Part shown: one piece after another, positions 41,501-48,470 of the stretch | How positions within the stretch are numbered: the stretch's first letter is position 1 | Layout of the letters: every line of letters begins with the position of its first letter | Source of the DNA: Caprella mutica | Taxonomy: Eukaryota > Arthropoda > Malacostraca > Amphipoda > Caprellidae | Direction of reading: 5' to 3' | NCBI GenBank assembly: GCA_947561585.1 | Contig: CANNZV010001608.1 | Location: forward strand, 124,001 to 188,000 | DNA: 64,000 nt | Made by a program: the position numbers and the translations under genes | The notes under the pieces: model-generated | Database searches by the model: none | What the model saw: only the letters and a program-made list of their open reading frames with translations | Told to the model about the DNA's origin: nothing

Positions 41501-43701
41501 ATAGGGACATTAGAACACACATTCTGGTAGAAGCGAACTCTGTGAAAGAGTAGGAAAATAGGGATATTAGAACACACATTCTGGTAGTAACGAACTCTGT
41601 GAAAGAGTAGAAAATAGGGACATTAGAACACACTTTCTGGTAGTAGCGATCTCTGTGAAAGAGTAGGAAATTAGGGACATTAGAACACACATTTTGGTAG
41701 TAGCGAATTCTGTGAAAGAGTAGGAAAATAGGGACATTAGAACACACTTTCTGGTAGTAGCGAACTCTGTGAAAGAGTAGGAAAATAGGGATATTAGAAC
41801 ACATATTCTTGTTGTAGTGAATCTGTGAAAGAGTAGGAAAATAAATACATTAGAACACACATTCTAGTAGTAGCGAACTCTGTGAAAGTGCAAGAAAATA
41901 GGGATATTAGAACACGGTTCTAGATTTTCGGTATTTGAAAATTCGGTTTTGGAAAACGTGGTCTCAGTTTATAATGGTGTTATTTAAGAACAATAACAGA
42001 AAAAGTTAAAATTATGAGTACTTAAATGTGTAGTTTATTTAATAAAAGCAGATGACAGCATTATTCATTAACCGTTGTAAAATGATACGTAACATTAGTA
42101 ATTTTGATATGTTTTGACATTTATTCAACATGAAATTTGAGCGGAAATTTTGGTTGCGGATATTTTGGTCTCAGGTATAAGTAAACCATATGAATTAGAT
42201 ATATCGAGGGGCGTGTCTCCCCCCGATCCCTCTGCCAGGTTATTATACAATAATGAAGTGTTTACTGTACAGTACAACAAACTAGCGAATGCACCAAACT
42301 ACATAACGGTAATTTATGTTGAGAAGTCATTCACAATTTTGAAACCGAAATTTCCGAGATAGACATTTCTAGACTGAATATTCCGAGACAGAAATTTCCG
42401 AGACCCAAATTTCCGGCAACCTTAGAACACACATTCATTAGTAGCGAACTCTGTTATAGAGTAGAAAAATAGGGAAATTAGAACAAACATTCTGGTAGTA
42501 GCAAACTTTAAGCAAGAGTACATAGGTAAATAAGGATATTAAAGCACATATTCTGGTAGTACCGAACTCTGGAGGGCTATGCCAGGACTGAGGAGGGATA
42601 TATCAGGTGATGTGGATTGTGTGTTGATGTTGAAGGTTTTGCGGGTGGGAGTGTGGGTATCGTTCATGATTATGTAGTTGTCTGGTTGTGTTGTACGGTA
42701 TCAGCTCTGGTTTCAGTGTGTTGTGTAAGAAGCCATGTAATGTCGTGTGCGTCAAAAAAATTGGTCCAGTCCCATTGTTCAAAAATTATATTCTTTTACA
42801 TTCTAATGATATTAGTTAGTTAGATGACTATTGAAATAATAACTTTTGTATATATGTTGGAATTTCCTCAATAATTATAGGTGTGAAATTAGACAGTTAA
42901 AGTTATCGAGGGTAGTTTTTTACTAATAATTGGCAAAAATTGAATAATAAATCAAATTTGAAAATAATCATCCATGAATGAAAAATTTCTTGTGATGTCT
43001 CACCGGTCTTTAGCTGTGATGGTGAAGTTTGCTGATGGTAAAACTTTTGGCAAGTTGAGCTGATCCGCTTCCCAGGAGATGTGGCAGTTGCAGAAATATT
43101 TAAGGTAGTGGAGGATGCCGAATGAAGCCGCCACTCCTCCACCTGATTCCACTGACACTCTTCCACCGGTAGAACTTACCTGAATTAAACAGTAATGTCA
43201 AAATCGTGATTTAAAAATAGAATGTAAAGAAAAAGAAATGTTTAAATGTAATGATTTTACAATTTAAAGAAATAAATGTACAATTTAAATGGAAATGTAA
43301 AAAAAAAATACTTATCAAATGTAAAGTTCTACAATCAAGATGTGCAAATATTACTCTTATTTGTGAAATGTTCTCTCATATGGTCTCACTGTGACTGTGT
43401 CTCTGTCCATGTCTGCCCCTTTGAGAACCACAGAGAATGACTCAGCATATTCTGGCACCAGTCTCTTCAACATTCCCTCCACAGCGATTGTCTCAGTGGT
43501 CAGGTTTGTATTTTCCATCAGATTCTTTTCCAGGACTGGGAATCTTTGGAATGCATCTGCAGTGAAGAAATGTCAATGTATTTATATTCTCCTGATATTG
43601 ACTGCAATAAAACTATTATGTGGTATAAATCTTATTTCAAACTTACCCATTGAGGTGGCTGAGAACATCAGCACCAACACTAATAAATAGTGAACATCCA
43701 T
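20472..43701 (-). CDS. NAGLU: Alpha-N-acetylglucosaminidase, 20 coding exons
   Basis: The enzyme removes terminal N-acetyl-alpha-glucosamine from heparan sulfate in the lysosome (glycoside hydrolase family 89). Twenty exons (each listed separately) join into 2481 nt, 826 residues plus stop, with all reading phases matching and all introns GT-AG. Residues 1-18 form a hydrophobic signal peptide. Family landmarks appear in order: [14 protein letters not shown] and a GPAFLAW/NRMGN block in the catalytic barrel, NEM with the acid/base glutamate at about residue 323, CMLHNYGG, then GTG-x-x-x-EGINQN with the nucleophile glutamate at about residue 450, and a helical C-terminal domain ending in a block like AQKIYEKY. 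The human protein is 743 residues. Most of the excess is a charged insertion in exon 15. Three splice junctions are embedded in minisatellites. Catalytic assignments come from knowledge of the human enzyme. No promoter element was identified. Confidence 0.95.
21515..23282. mobile_element. 1768-bp hAT-type element with 8-bp target duplication
   Basis: Both ends read CAGAGGTGG on their own strands (21515 rightwards and 23282 leftwards). Perfect 8-base duplications GTTAAATG flank it (21507-21514 and 23283-23290), the hallmark of hAT elements. The sub-terminal regions (to about 21680 and from about 23130) are GC-rich with repeated GTAGCG/GCGCCGCTAC motifs. No hAT transposase was recognised inside. 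Instead it holds a Tc1-type relic. Confidence 0.88.
22270..22990 (-). pseudogene. Tc1/mariner transposase relic inside the hAT element
   Basis: The minus strand encodes pieces of an IS630/Tc1-type DDE transposase in order: [20 protein letters not shown], then [20 protein letters not shown] (second catalytic Asp in HDNAPSH), then [20 protein letters not shown] (third acidic residue in the PIE region). In-frame stops, such as the one after TVNFLS, show it is inactive. Own inverted ends were not identified, so it may be a nested insertion or a captured fragment. Confidence 0.85.
23682..23888 (-). CDS. NAGLU: NAGLU exon 19
   Basis: The acceptor is ATCCTACAG and the donor is G|GTAAGA. Its codons include [20 protein letters not shown], matching human [21 protein letters not shown]. 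Reading through the donor would add nine residues and stop at 23656. The GTAAGA donor and a clear terminal exon at 20472-20569 argue against that. Confidence 0.93.
24217..24706. mobile_element. 490-bp piggyBac-type MITE, copy 1
   Basis: The right end reads CTCATTAGGG followed by TTAA, and the left end reads TCCTAATGAGTTTGACG preceded by TTAG. This fits piggyBac-type ends (TTAA target, CCCTA start) with decay on the left. The second copy at 56977-57450 aligns along its length in the same orientation. A perfect 15-base hairpin (GAGCTGTGATTGGGT and its complement, 8-base loop) lies at about 24481-24519. Confidence 0.75.
24868..24990. repeat. Core sequence shared with the element at 41916-42421
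   Basis: This stretch aligns with the interior of the 506-bp element (about 42205-42330). Both read TGCCAGGT-ATTA, then ACAAT, a TGTACA block and AAACTAGCG, after a C-rich patch. A third copy lies at 53490-53590 in inverse orientation. No 15-bp arrays flank this copy. Confidence 0.6.
25410..25790. repeat. 22-bp minisatellite spanning the NAGLU exon 18 donor
   Basis: About 16 units of about 22 bases start at the end of exon 18 and extend into intron 18. The unit is CTATCCACAAG (exon end) plus GTAAGTCATCC (intron start). The three or four units nearest the exon are nearly identical and keep a GTAAGT donor. More distant units are more diverged (ATAAG, ACAAG, TTAAG). Confidence 0.93.
25778..25841 (-). 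CDS. NAGLU: NAGLU exon 18 (end lies in a 22-bp minisatellite)
   Basis: The acceptor is TTTTACCAG and the donor is G|GTAAGT. It encodes [20 protein letters not shown], matching human ADFYEQNSRYQLTLWGPEG. The last 11 exon bases plus 11 intron bases form the founding unit of the adjoining array. Confidence 0.93.
26078..26198 (-). CDS. NAGLU: NAGLU exon 17
   Basis: The acceptor is CCATTACAG and the donor is GAG|GTAAAT. It encodes [20 protein letters not shown] and [18 protein letters not shown], matching human [28 protein letters not shown]. Confidence 0.94.
26199..27172. other. NAGLU intron 16 with GGAATTTAAAA repeats
   Basis: The part 26640-26855 contains about ten imperfect units around AAATCTGGAATTTAAAA (about 17 bases). 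They make an open plus-strand frame (26655-26945) that I regard as accidental. The rest of the intron is AT-rich and featureless. Confidence 0.6.
27173..27240 (-). CDS. NAGLU: NAGLU exon 16
   Basis: The acceptor is TATTCACAG and the donor is AT|GTGAGT. It encodes [20 protein letters not shown] and EV, matching the helix of human ELVSLYYEEARSAYLSKE. A GTAATG donor five bases earlier would break the frame with exon 17, so GTGAGT is chosen. Confidence 0.87.
27463..27807 (-). CDS. NAGLU: NAGLU exon 15 with charged insertion
   Basis: The acceptor is TTCAAACAG and the donor is ATT|GTGAGT. Its 115 codons begin [18 protein letters not shown] (like human DVFEAWRLLLTSA) and end [12 protein letters not shown] (like human YDLLDLTRQAVQ). 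Between them lie about 75 residues rich in K, E, D, N and S, including [20 protein letters not shown]. The human enzyme has only a short loop there. The insertion is in one open exon without stops, so it is probably translated. Confidence 0.9.
27933..28013 (-). CDS. NAGLU: NAGLU exon 14
   Basis: The acceptor is CTTCTTCCAG and the donor is AAT|GTGAGT. Its 27 codons encode [20 protein letters not shown], aligning with the human VYNCSG...RPSLQMNTS region. Similarity is weaker here, but the position, phase and RP motif fit. Confidence 0.88.
28156..28232. repeat. Hairpin MITE copy in intron 13
   Basis: GGTGGACCATAGAAGA (left arm) pairs with TCTTCTATGGCACCACC (right arm) around a GAGTACCCTC loop, and it ends in a CT microsatellite. 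It lies about 50 bases from the exon 13 donor. It is related to the hairpin at 38846-38934. Confidence 0.65.
28282..28348 (-). CDS. NAGLU: NAGLU exon 13
   Basis: The acceptor is ATTTTCAG and the donor is ATG|GTGAAT. It encodes [20 protein letters not shown], matching human [20 protein letters not shown]. Confidence 0.9.
28785..29402. repeat. 33-bp minisatellite spanning the NAGLU exon 12 donor
   Basis: About 19 units of 33 bases run from the end of exon 12 into intron 12. Each unit has 21 bases like the exon end (AGTGACAAACTTCAAACAATG) plus 12 bases like the intron start (GTGAGAGAAACT), so each carries a copy of the donor. Long open frames on both strands (205 codons minus, 166 codons plus) are by-products of the 33-base period and are not believed to be genes. 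Confidence 0.95.
29382..29521 (-). CDS. NAGLU: NAGLU exon 12 (nucleophile glutamate; end lies in a 33-bp minisatellite)
   Basis: The acceptor is CTCTTGCAG and the donor is TG|GTGAGA. It encodes [20 protein letters not shown], in which the glutamate (about residue 450) corresponds to human E446, the proposed nucleophile. The last 21 exon bases are the first unit of a downstream tandem array. Reading through the donor meets TGA at once. Confidence 0.94.
29650..29799 (-). CDS. NAGLU: NAGLU exon 11
   Basis: The acceptor is GGTTTCAG and the donor is GGA|GTAAGT. Its 50 codons include [20 protein letters not shown] and [12 protein letters not shown], matching human LLVLDLFAESQPVY and PFIWCMLHNFGG. 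Confidence 0.95.
30478..31015. repeat. Inverted pair of 15-bp arrays in intron 10
   Basis: About 30478-30715 is built from AACAATTGCTCGAAA-type 15-base units. About 30890-31015 has units in the opposite orientation (TTTTGCGATCAAATG, TTTTCGATCAACTG). The 175 bases between them are unique. The organisation matches the array-ended element at 41916-42421, but no target duplication could be identified. Confidence 0.7.
31278..31356 (-). CDS. NAGLU: NAGLU exon 10
   Basis: The acceptor is TTGTTCCAG and the donor is CTG|GTGAGA. It encodes [20 protein letters not shown] and LTSVPL, matching human [20 protein letters not shown]. Confidence 0.93.
31357..34640. other. NAGLU intron 9, left part
   Basis: Very AT-rich and diverged. 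32640-33060 is A-rich with loosely repeated AATTAATTA-type units, and 33350-33740 has the complementary T-rich bias, with GC-richer patches between (33065-33120 and 33265-33300). This could be a decayed foldback structure. No gene is seen. Confidence 0.35.
34690..35175. repeat. Four ~125-bp tandem units with AGGTCA half-sites
   Basis: Four diverged units of about 122-136 bases each contain AACTCAAAAAGTATTCAACC, AACTTGGTGGGACGATTGG-like and GGTCAATATCCAG-like blocks. GGTCAAAGGTCAAGGTCA occurs at 34786-34803 and 35043-35060, with a variant at 34912-34934. These strings contain nuclear-receptor half-sites spaced as DR1 and DR0. The block is flanked by CCTCCGC (34627) and GCGGCGGTGAAGG (35172). 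Confidence 0.85.
35176..35830. other. NAGLU intron 9, middle part
   Basis: AT-rich sequence between the AGGTCA-bearing tandem block and the direct duplication that follows. Short frames on both strands at 35471-35666 show no domain. Nothing was recognised. Confidence 0.35.
35831..36265. repeat. Direct duplication of about 140 bp in intron 9
   Basis: The segment 35831-35973 (from AACTTGATTGCAAGTTTCAT to GGGTCCCATTTTACG) is repeated at 36107-36265 with a short insertion and scattered changes. A run of 13 Cs follows at about 36269-36281. Confidence 0.8.
36282..36834. other. NAGLU intron 9, proximal part
   Basis: The part 36620-36800 contains loosely repeated (A)AATCAAAACTGAT(G/T) units of about 30-40 bases. 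Short open frames (36172-36360 and 36382-36570 minus) are unrecognised. Confidence 0.4.
36835..36986 (-). CDS. NAGLU: NAGLU exon 9 (acid/base glutamate)
   Basis: The acceptor is TTTCTCCAG and the donor is TG|GTGAGA. It encodes a segment with [20 protein letters not shown], matching human [20 protein letters not shown]. The glutamate of NEM (about residue 323) corresponds to human E316, the proposed acid/base. Confidence 0.95.
36987..38670. other. NAGLU intron 8
   Basis: This 1.7-kb AT-rich intron has no recognisable mobile element. The open frames at 37574-37849 and 38419-38649 show no domain and look accidental. Confidence 0.4.
38671..38734 (-). CDS. NAGLU: NAGLU exon 8
   Basis: The acceptor is AAAACTAG and the donor is GAG|GTAATT. 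It encodes [20 protein letters not shown], matching human LLAPEDPIFPIIGSLFLR. Confidence 0.93.
38846..38934. repeat. Hairpin MITE copy in intron 7
   Basis: The left arm (38846-38880) contains AGTTATGATGGTTGTCG and the right arm (38904-38934) contains GGCACCACCATAACTCTC, which pair imperfectly around a GGGGTACTC loop. The same arms and a GAGTACCC loop occur in intron 13 at 28156-28232, so this is a small non-autonomous family. Confidence 0.6.
39202..39267 (-). CDS. NAGLU: NAGLU exon 7
   Basis: The acceptor is CTTTCAG and the donor is AG|GTATAT. It encodes [21 protein letters not shown], matching the human segment [20 protein letters not shown]. It carries two N-x-S/T sequons. Confidence 0.93.
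39600..39761 (-). CDS. NAGLU: NAGLU exon 6
   Basis: The acceptor is CTCCCCTAG and the donor is AG|GTAATT. It encodes [20 protein letters not shown] and [20 protein letters not shown], the substrate-cleft strand and helix of the GH89 barrel. Confidence 0.95.
39762..40996. other. NAGLU intron 5 with GGGTATCAC inverted repeats and a purine tract
   Basis: Variants of TGCGCAGTGATACCC or its complement occur at about 39917, 40250-40264, 40284-40298, 40725 and 40924-40938. The pair 40250-40264 and 40284-40298 forms a perfect 15-base hairpin with a 19-base loop. The outer pair 40284 and 40938 could be the ends of a small element of about 650 bases. A purine-rich GATAGGG/GATGGGG tract occupies 40490-40700 within it. 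Confidence 0.65.
40997..41090 (-). CDS. NAGLU: NAGLU exon 5
   Basis: The acceptor is TACTGCAG and the donor is TG|GTAATT. It encodes [20 protein letters not shown] and [10 protein letters not shown], matching human [20 protein letters not shown] and [10 protein letters not shown]. Confidence 0.95.
41358..41482 (-). CDS. NAGLU: NAGLU exon 4 (start lies in a 57-bp minisatellite)
   Basis: The acceptor is CTTTCACAG and the donor is G|GTATTG. It encodes [18 protein letters not shown] followed by [20 protein letters not shown], the most conserved GH89 block. The first 25 exon bases are the last partial unit of a tandem array running upstream through intron 3, so near-identical acceptors lie 57, 114 and more bases upstream. 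This acceptor is chosen because it joins exon 3 in frame without adding residues. Confidence 0.93.
41458..42575. repeat. 57-bp minisatellite spanning the NAGLU exon 4 acceptor
   Basis: About 11 units, mostly 57 bases (some 56), each consist of 32 bases matching the end of intron 3 (pyrimidine tract and TTTCACAG) plus 25 bases matching the start of exon 4. Acceptor positions fall at 41482, 41539, 41596, 41652, 41709, 41766, about 41822, 41879, 42450 and about 42508. The last unit, around 42550, is diverged. The array is split by a 506-bp element at 41916-42421. Confidence 0.95.
41916..42421. mobile_element. 506-bp Mutator-like element with 15-bp inverted arrays
   Basis: The 9-base sequence TTAGAACAC occurs on both sides (41907-41915 and 42422-42430). 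Removing the element plus one copy restores a normal 57-bp minisatellite unit, so this is a real target duplication. The ends begin GGTT on both strands. The right arm (about 42340-42421) is five 15-base units of AAATTTCCGAGACAG type. The left arm (41916-41960) has the same kind of units inverted (TTTTCGG, AATTCGG, GTGGTCTCAG). The short plus-strand frame at 42150-42362 has no recognised domain. A 9-bp duplication suggests the MULE superfamily. Confidence 0.85.
42576..43003. other. Remainder of NAGLU intron 3
   Basis: A somewhat G-rich patch at 42570-42740 followed by AT-rich sequence. No repeat or gene was recognised. Confidence 0.4.
43004..43179 (-). CDS. NAGLU: NAGLU exon 3
   Basis: The acceptor is TTAATTCAG and the donor is CG|GTGAGA. 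It encodes the strand [20 protein letters not shown] and the motif YFCNCHISW, matching the human stretch with [20 protein letters not shown]. Confidence 0.92.
43390..43556 (-). CDS. NAGLU: NAGLU exon 2
   Basis: The acceptor is CACTGCAG and the donor is GTGAGA. It encodes 56 residues including [20 protein letters not shown], corresponding to the N-terminal small domain in which GH89 proteins have a conserved RLLG-like helix and an FSV strand. Confidence 0.85.
43647..43701 (-). CDS. NAGLU: NAGLU exon 1 (start, signal peptide)
   Basis: It starts at the ATG at 43699-43701 and encodes [18 protein letters not shown], a typical cleavable signal peptide. It ends at the donor G|GTAAG after the first base of a codon. 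An in-frame ATG later in the exon would remove the signal, so the upstream start is preferred. The 5' untranslated boundary is not determined. Confidence 0.88.
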
Positions 43702-45710
43702 CTTCTGAACAGATTTCCCCTACCTCAACTATGAACTATTTTACTATTCACTTTCCAAGATGAATCTATAATTTGAATAGAATAATATTTCTGTCTTACC
43801 TTAAATAATCCTATGATAATAGACTAAGTAAATGGCATACAATTTTGCCGACTTATTATTACTAATCTATAGTTGCAAACTAAGAGAAAATAGGAATAAC
43901 TATTTTTACGTTGTAGTCGTTCCGATCATTCGTTTTAAAAACGAGAACGAGATATCATGTCTCCCGATCACAAATTTTGGAACTGTCATATCGTCTTCTA
44001 TTGTTGAATACGATATGTATTTATTGTAGAATACCATACAATGTTTGTCATTTATGATAAATAACACTTGAAATTTCGTCGAATCATCGAATGTCGTATA
44101 TGGATGATTAATAATTTCTTATAGTACTTAATATTAACTGAAGATTGGATTTGGAATAAATTGTGATTATTTTTTTAATTTAAAATATATTCAAGAGACT
44201 TCAGAGGATTCAAACTTCAGAGTGTTTTTAGATAATTAATTCTAACGAGTCTTTTTAGAGCTCCTTACGAGATTTTGAATGAATAAGGGAAGGTTGAACG
44301 AGCGGGGCTAAATCTCTCGATTGGATAAAATTGAACAAATATAATTGTATCCCATTCTTGATATCCTCTCTTTACCTATAGTTGACAATTTCAAGTGTTT
44401 TAGTGATGGGGAAGAACTGGTATTGTTAGTTATACAAAGGAAACCCTAAAATAAGTGATGGGTTCTTGATTGATTTCTTAAGAGTTAATAAAGGAGAGAT
44501 GGTGTCAATTATTAACAGTACTGGATTACACTTAGCTTGTACAATGTACATTCTTAGGCTAATAATCAGTGGTTCATTATTGAGTTTATATATTACAGTG
44601 TTGGGAAATTATCGAATGACAGTGGAGAGCAGATTATTTCTAAGTATGTGGTGCTCATTTGTTGTAGTGTTGGTGTTCCAGAGTATAGCTCAGATTGTCT
44701 GTCATGTTGCCTGTCGAGTATAGGTACGCTGAATACTCTATTTCATTTCACCGTGTAGATTGTAGAGAAGTAGGATAATCACTATGAATGCAGGTTACCC
44801 ATCAAAGAGGTAGCAGTACTAATCCAGTACTGTAAACAGAGAACATTCAGTCTCTGTATCAATTTATGACTGATGTGCTTCTGGATGAATTTCATTTGTC
44901 CATCTCTACTGTTGTTGGATTATTTTGCTTTTTACCCAATAATTTCACTCTTATTTTAAACACGAACCTGATAAACTCATAAGGCAATTCTATTATCTCA
45001 ACCCTTGATTTCAAACGGACACTTTCCAATTATACAGAACACATTAGTTATTAATACTCATTTCACTGTCTCTTGTTAATTTCTAAGTATGCTAGAAGCT
45101 AAACATATTTTTTTAAACATAGATAATAGAATATAATATGTCTTAATCGGTAACTTTTACATTACTGACCACTTATTCCTAACACTACTCTTAATTCCTA
45201 ATCAATTCTAGTCTTATCTCCGATTAGAGAAGTGTTATCACTCTCTGTATTCAGATACCATTTATCTCTTTGTCTTTTCCTCTTGACAACGCAATCAGAG
45301 ATACTTTAGGTATTCAAGTTATTATTTATACTACACATGCAACAGAAACTATCGATATTCATTAAATTGGAAAATATTCTGTTAATAAGACTGGCTGGTG
45401 TTCAATGTTCACATTCTAGTAAAAGTTTCATCATGTCATTGATATTATAAATTTATTATCAAATTTTGTACAGGTTAAGCTTGAAAGGTTATTTTAAACG
45501 CATTTTATACATAGCATTAAAATATATTGTCGTTTTAAATTTAAAAGCCTACGTATTAAAAATATAATATATACCTTTTGAATGTTTTCAAATGTCAGTA
45601 GTCATTGCTAAACAATAATGCAATCTTTTGATAGGTGGTATCATGACTCTCTATTACATCTTTGAAGAAAAATACTGTAGGTTTGTTTTTTGATGTTTGA
45701 CTGGAAGCTG
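43702..45710. other. 5' flank of NAGLU
   Basis: The promoter and 5' untranslated region of NAGLU should lie in the first part of this stretch, but I could not place a TATA box or initiator with confidence. The plus-strand open frames 43832-44029 and 44466-44723 (85 codons with hydrophobic segments) show no recognisable domain. Confidence 0.4.
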
Positions 45711-46850
45711 TGGTGGGTTGTTCCTGTATATTTTGTATAAATTCTGTTATGGTAGGATTGTTCCTGTATATTTTGTATAAATTCTTTTGTGGTAGGATTG
45801 TTCCTATATATTTTGTATATATTCTATTGTGGTAGGATTGTTCCGGTATATTTTGTATATATTCTATTGTGGTAGGATTGTTCCGGTATATTTTGTATAT
45901 ATTCTATTGTGGTAGGATTGTTCCTGTATATTTTGTATATATTCTAATGTGGTAGGATTGTTCCGGTATATTTCGTATATATTCTATTGGGGTAGGATTG
46001 TTCCTGTATATTTTGTATATATTCTATTGTGGTAGGATTGTTCCTGTATATTTTGTATATATTCTATTGTGGTAGGATTGTTCCGGTATATTTTGTATAT
46101 ATTCTATTGTGGTAGGATTGTTCCGGTATATTTTATATATATTCTATTGTGGTAGGATTATTCCTGTATATTTTGTATATATTCTATTGTGGTAGGATTG
46201 TTCCGGTATATTTCGTATATATTCTATTGTGGTAGGATTGTTCCTGTATATTTTGTATATATTCTATTGTGGTAGGATTGTTCCGGTATATTTTGTATAT
46301 ATTCTATTGTGGTAGGATTGTTCCGGTATATTTTGTATATATTCTATTGTGGTAGGATTGTTCCTGTATATTTTGTATATATTCTATTGTGGTAGGATTG
46401 TTCCGGTATATTTCGTATATATTCTATTGTGGTAGGATTGTTCCGGTATATTTTGTATATATTCTATTGTGGTAGGATTGTTCCTGTATATTTTGTATAT
46501 ATTCTATTGTGGTAGGATTGTTCCGGTATATTTTGTATATATTCTATTGTGGTAGGATTGTTCCTGTATATTTTGTATATATTCTATTGTGGTAGGATTG
46601 TTCCGGTATATTTTGTATATATTCTATTGTGGTAGGATTGTTCCGGTATATTTTGTATATATTCTATTGTGGTAGGGTTGTTCCTGTATATTTTGTATAT
46701 ATTCTATTGTGGTAGGGTTGTTTCTGTATATTTTGTATATATTCTATTGTGGTAGGATTGTTCCTGTATATTTTGTATATATTCTATTGTGGTAGGGTAG
46801 TTTCTGTATATTTTGTATATATTCTATTGTAGTAGGGTTGTTCCTGTATA
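45711..46850. repeat. 40-bp tandem array, about 28 copies
   Basis: The unit is TTCC(T/G)GTATATTTTGTATA followed by TATTCTATTGTGGTAGGATTG. About 28 copies follow one another with very few differences. The main variable position is T or G at the fifth base, and a few units have CGTATAT or GGGTTG. High identity indicates recent amplification or homogenisation. It lies about 2 kb upstream of the NAGLU start codon. Confidence 0.97.
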
Positions 46851-48095
46851 TATTGATTATAAAATATTACAATAATTTTTTAAACATCACTTATTTTATC
46901 TTAATCATGAAAAAGGTACAATTATGACTGTAATTAAAAATGCAATAAAATGATTGCAAATTGTTTCGATAAAGCAGAGTTCAAAGAACTTCAGATTTGA
47001 CGTTTGCCTCATTTCTTTTTATTCAAAAAACAATATTGAAGTTAAGACTTTATTAACTCTAGCAAATATTAACCAACATTGATATTTATTCTATTTACAT
47101 TGGTGACTGAATTCATTTTATTGATATTATTAACGTTTCTTATTGAAATTGAAATAAATGGTTTGAAAATACTTATATATCCTATTGGAATCGAACATAT
47201 GTTGTTATATTTTACATCTATTATATAAAAATCACTTATATATTCTTTAACTTTATCATGAGCATGAATCATTAGAATAAGAGTGAAGATATATTTTGTT
47301 TAATTTATTGAAGTAATGGAAAATTTGTTCATTCAAGGAATATGATTGTGTCTTGCTCTCTTTTTTGAACAAATCGATAAAATATATGTAAAACTTATAA
47401 ATACTATATATTATATTCATACAGGTTTTGGTCTTGGTCTAATCTACAAATTTGTCTTAATCTGTTAACACATTTTGTGATGGACTAACCGACTGACACG
47501 GCTTCTTTTATCAATCATAGTGAATAGATTATCACTTATAAATATATTCTTGGCGACATCAATAATGATAAATTTATTCAAAAATTTGATTGAGTACATT
47601 AAAAAAAGCTATATTTCCTAAAACCTAAGGTGAAACGAGATGATAAGAAACAGAAATATATATACATATTCATATTCAAATCCCATCTCTGAGCTAGTCC
47701 TCCTATAGGTAACCTTTTCAGGTTATTATTGGGGGTTAAAAAAACATTACTTGATTACTTTACTATATATAAACAGTACTTTGAATTACCCCATATGTAT
47801 GATGTGCTATTGATAGTTTTTCTTTAACCCTGATTGGACTGACAAAATTTGAGAGGATTCTTTGTAAAATTGATATTTAGGAAAGCAACAGATCGAATAT
47901 TACAATTTTTTTGTCAGTTAATAGCTTTTATCATATTAATGTACTGGGCAAGCCCAAGATTGATGGAAATAGTGTTATTATATTGAATGAATTCGGTTTG
48001 TCGAGTTTAAACTCTTCAGTCTGTCTTTTAAAGGTTAACGTATTTTGTGACAGACAAACTAGACCGACTGGCGGACATTATCACCTCACAACTTT
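46851..48095. other. AT-rich stretch with a short dispersed repeat
   Basis: GTTAACACATTTTGTGATGG with ACTAACCGACTG (47464-47497) resembles GTTAACGTATTTTGTGACAG with AGACCGACTG (48033-48070) in the same orientation. No gene was recognised. Confidence 0.5.
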
Positions 48096-48119
48096 TATTT
48101 TAAACTACGTTACATTTTC

Positions 48120-48470
48120 AATTCTCTCACCTTCACTTTCTTCATCTTCGCTTCAACCACTTTTACTTCCACCTCTTACGATTCCCCACCTTCACTTCCC
48201 CACCAATACTTCCCCAACCTCCACTTCCACAACCTAAACTTCTACCATTTTCATTTCCCCCACCTAAGCTTCCACCACCTTCACTTCCCCCACCTTCATT
48301 TCCACCACCTAAACTTCTACCACTTTCATTTCCCCAACCTACACTTGCACCACATTCACTTCTCCAACCTTCACTTCCACCACCTAAACTTCCACCACTT
48401 TCACTTCCTCCACTTTCACTTCCCCCACCTTCGCTTCGACCAACTTCACTTCCCACAAGTGTATCTCCTA
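48120..48470. repeat. Pyrimidine-rich 18-bp-type array
   Basis: Units such as CTTCCACCACCTAAA and CTTTCACTTCCCCCA alternate with a period of about 18 bases. The minus strand gives an open Gly/Ser/Glu repeat (GGGSEG-like hexads, 48163-48483), probably a consequence of the period rather than a gene. Confidence 0.8.

Noticed and set aside
41317..41860. Overlapping minus-strand frames of 86-141 codons as separate proteins
   Set aside because: They are the 57-bp array read in different frames joined to exon 4. Only the exon 4 part is supported as coding.
44466..44723. Hydrophobic 85-codon plus frame upstream of NAGLU
   Set aside because: It could be a small membrane protein, but there is no recognised family, splice context or conservation that I can test.
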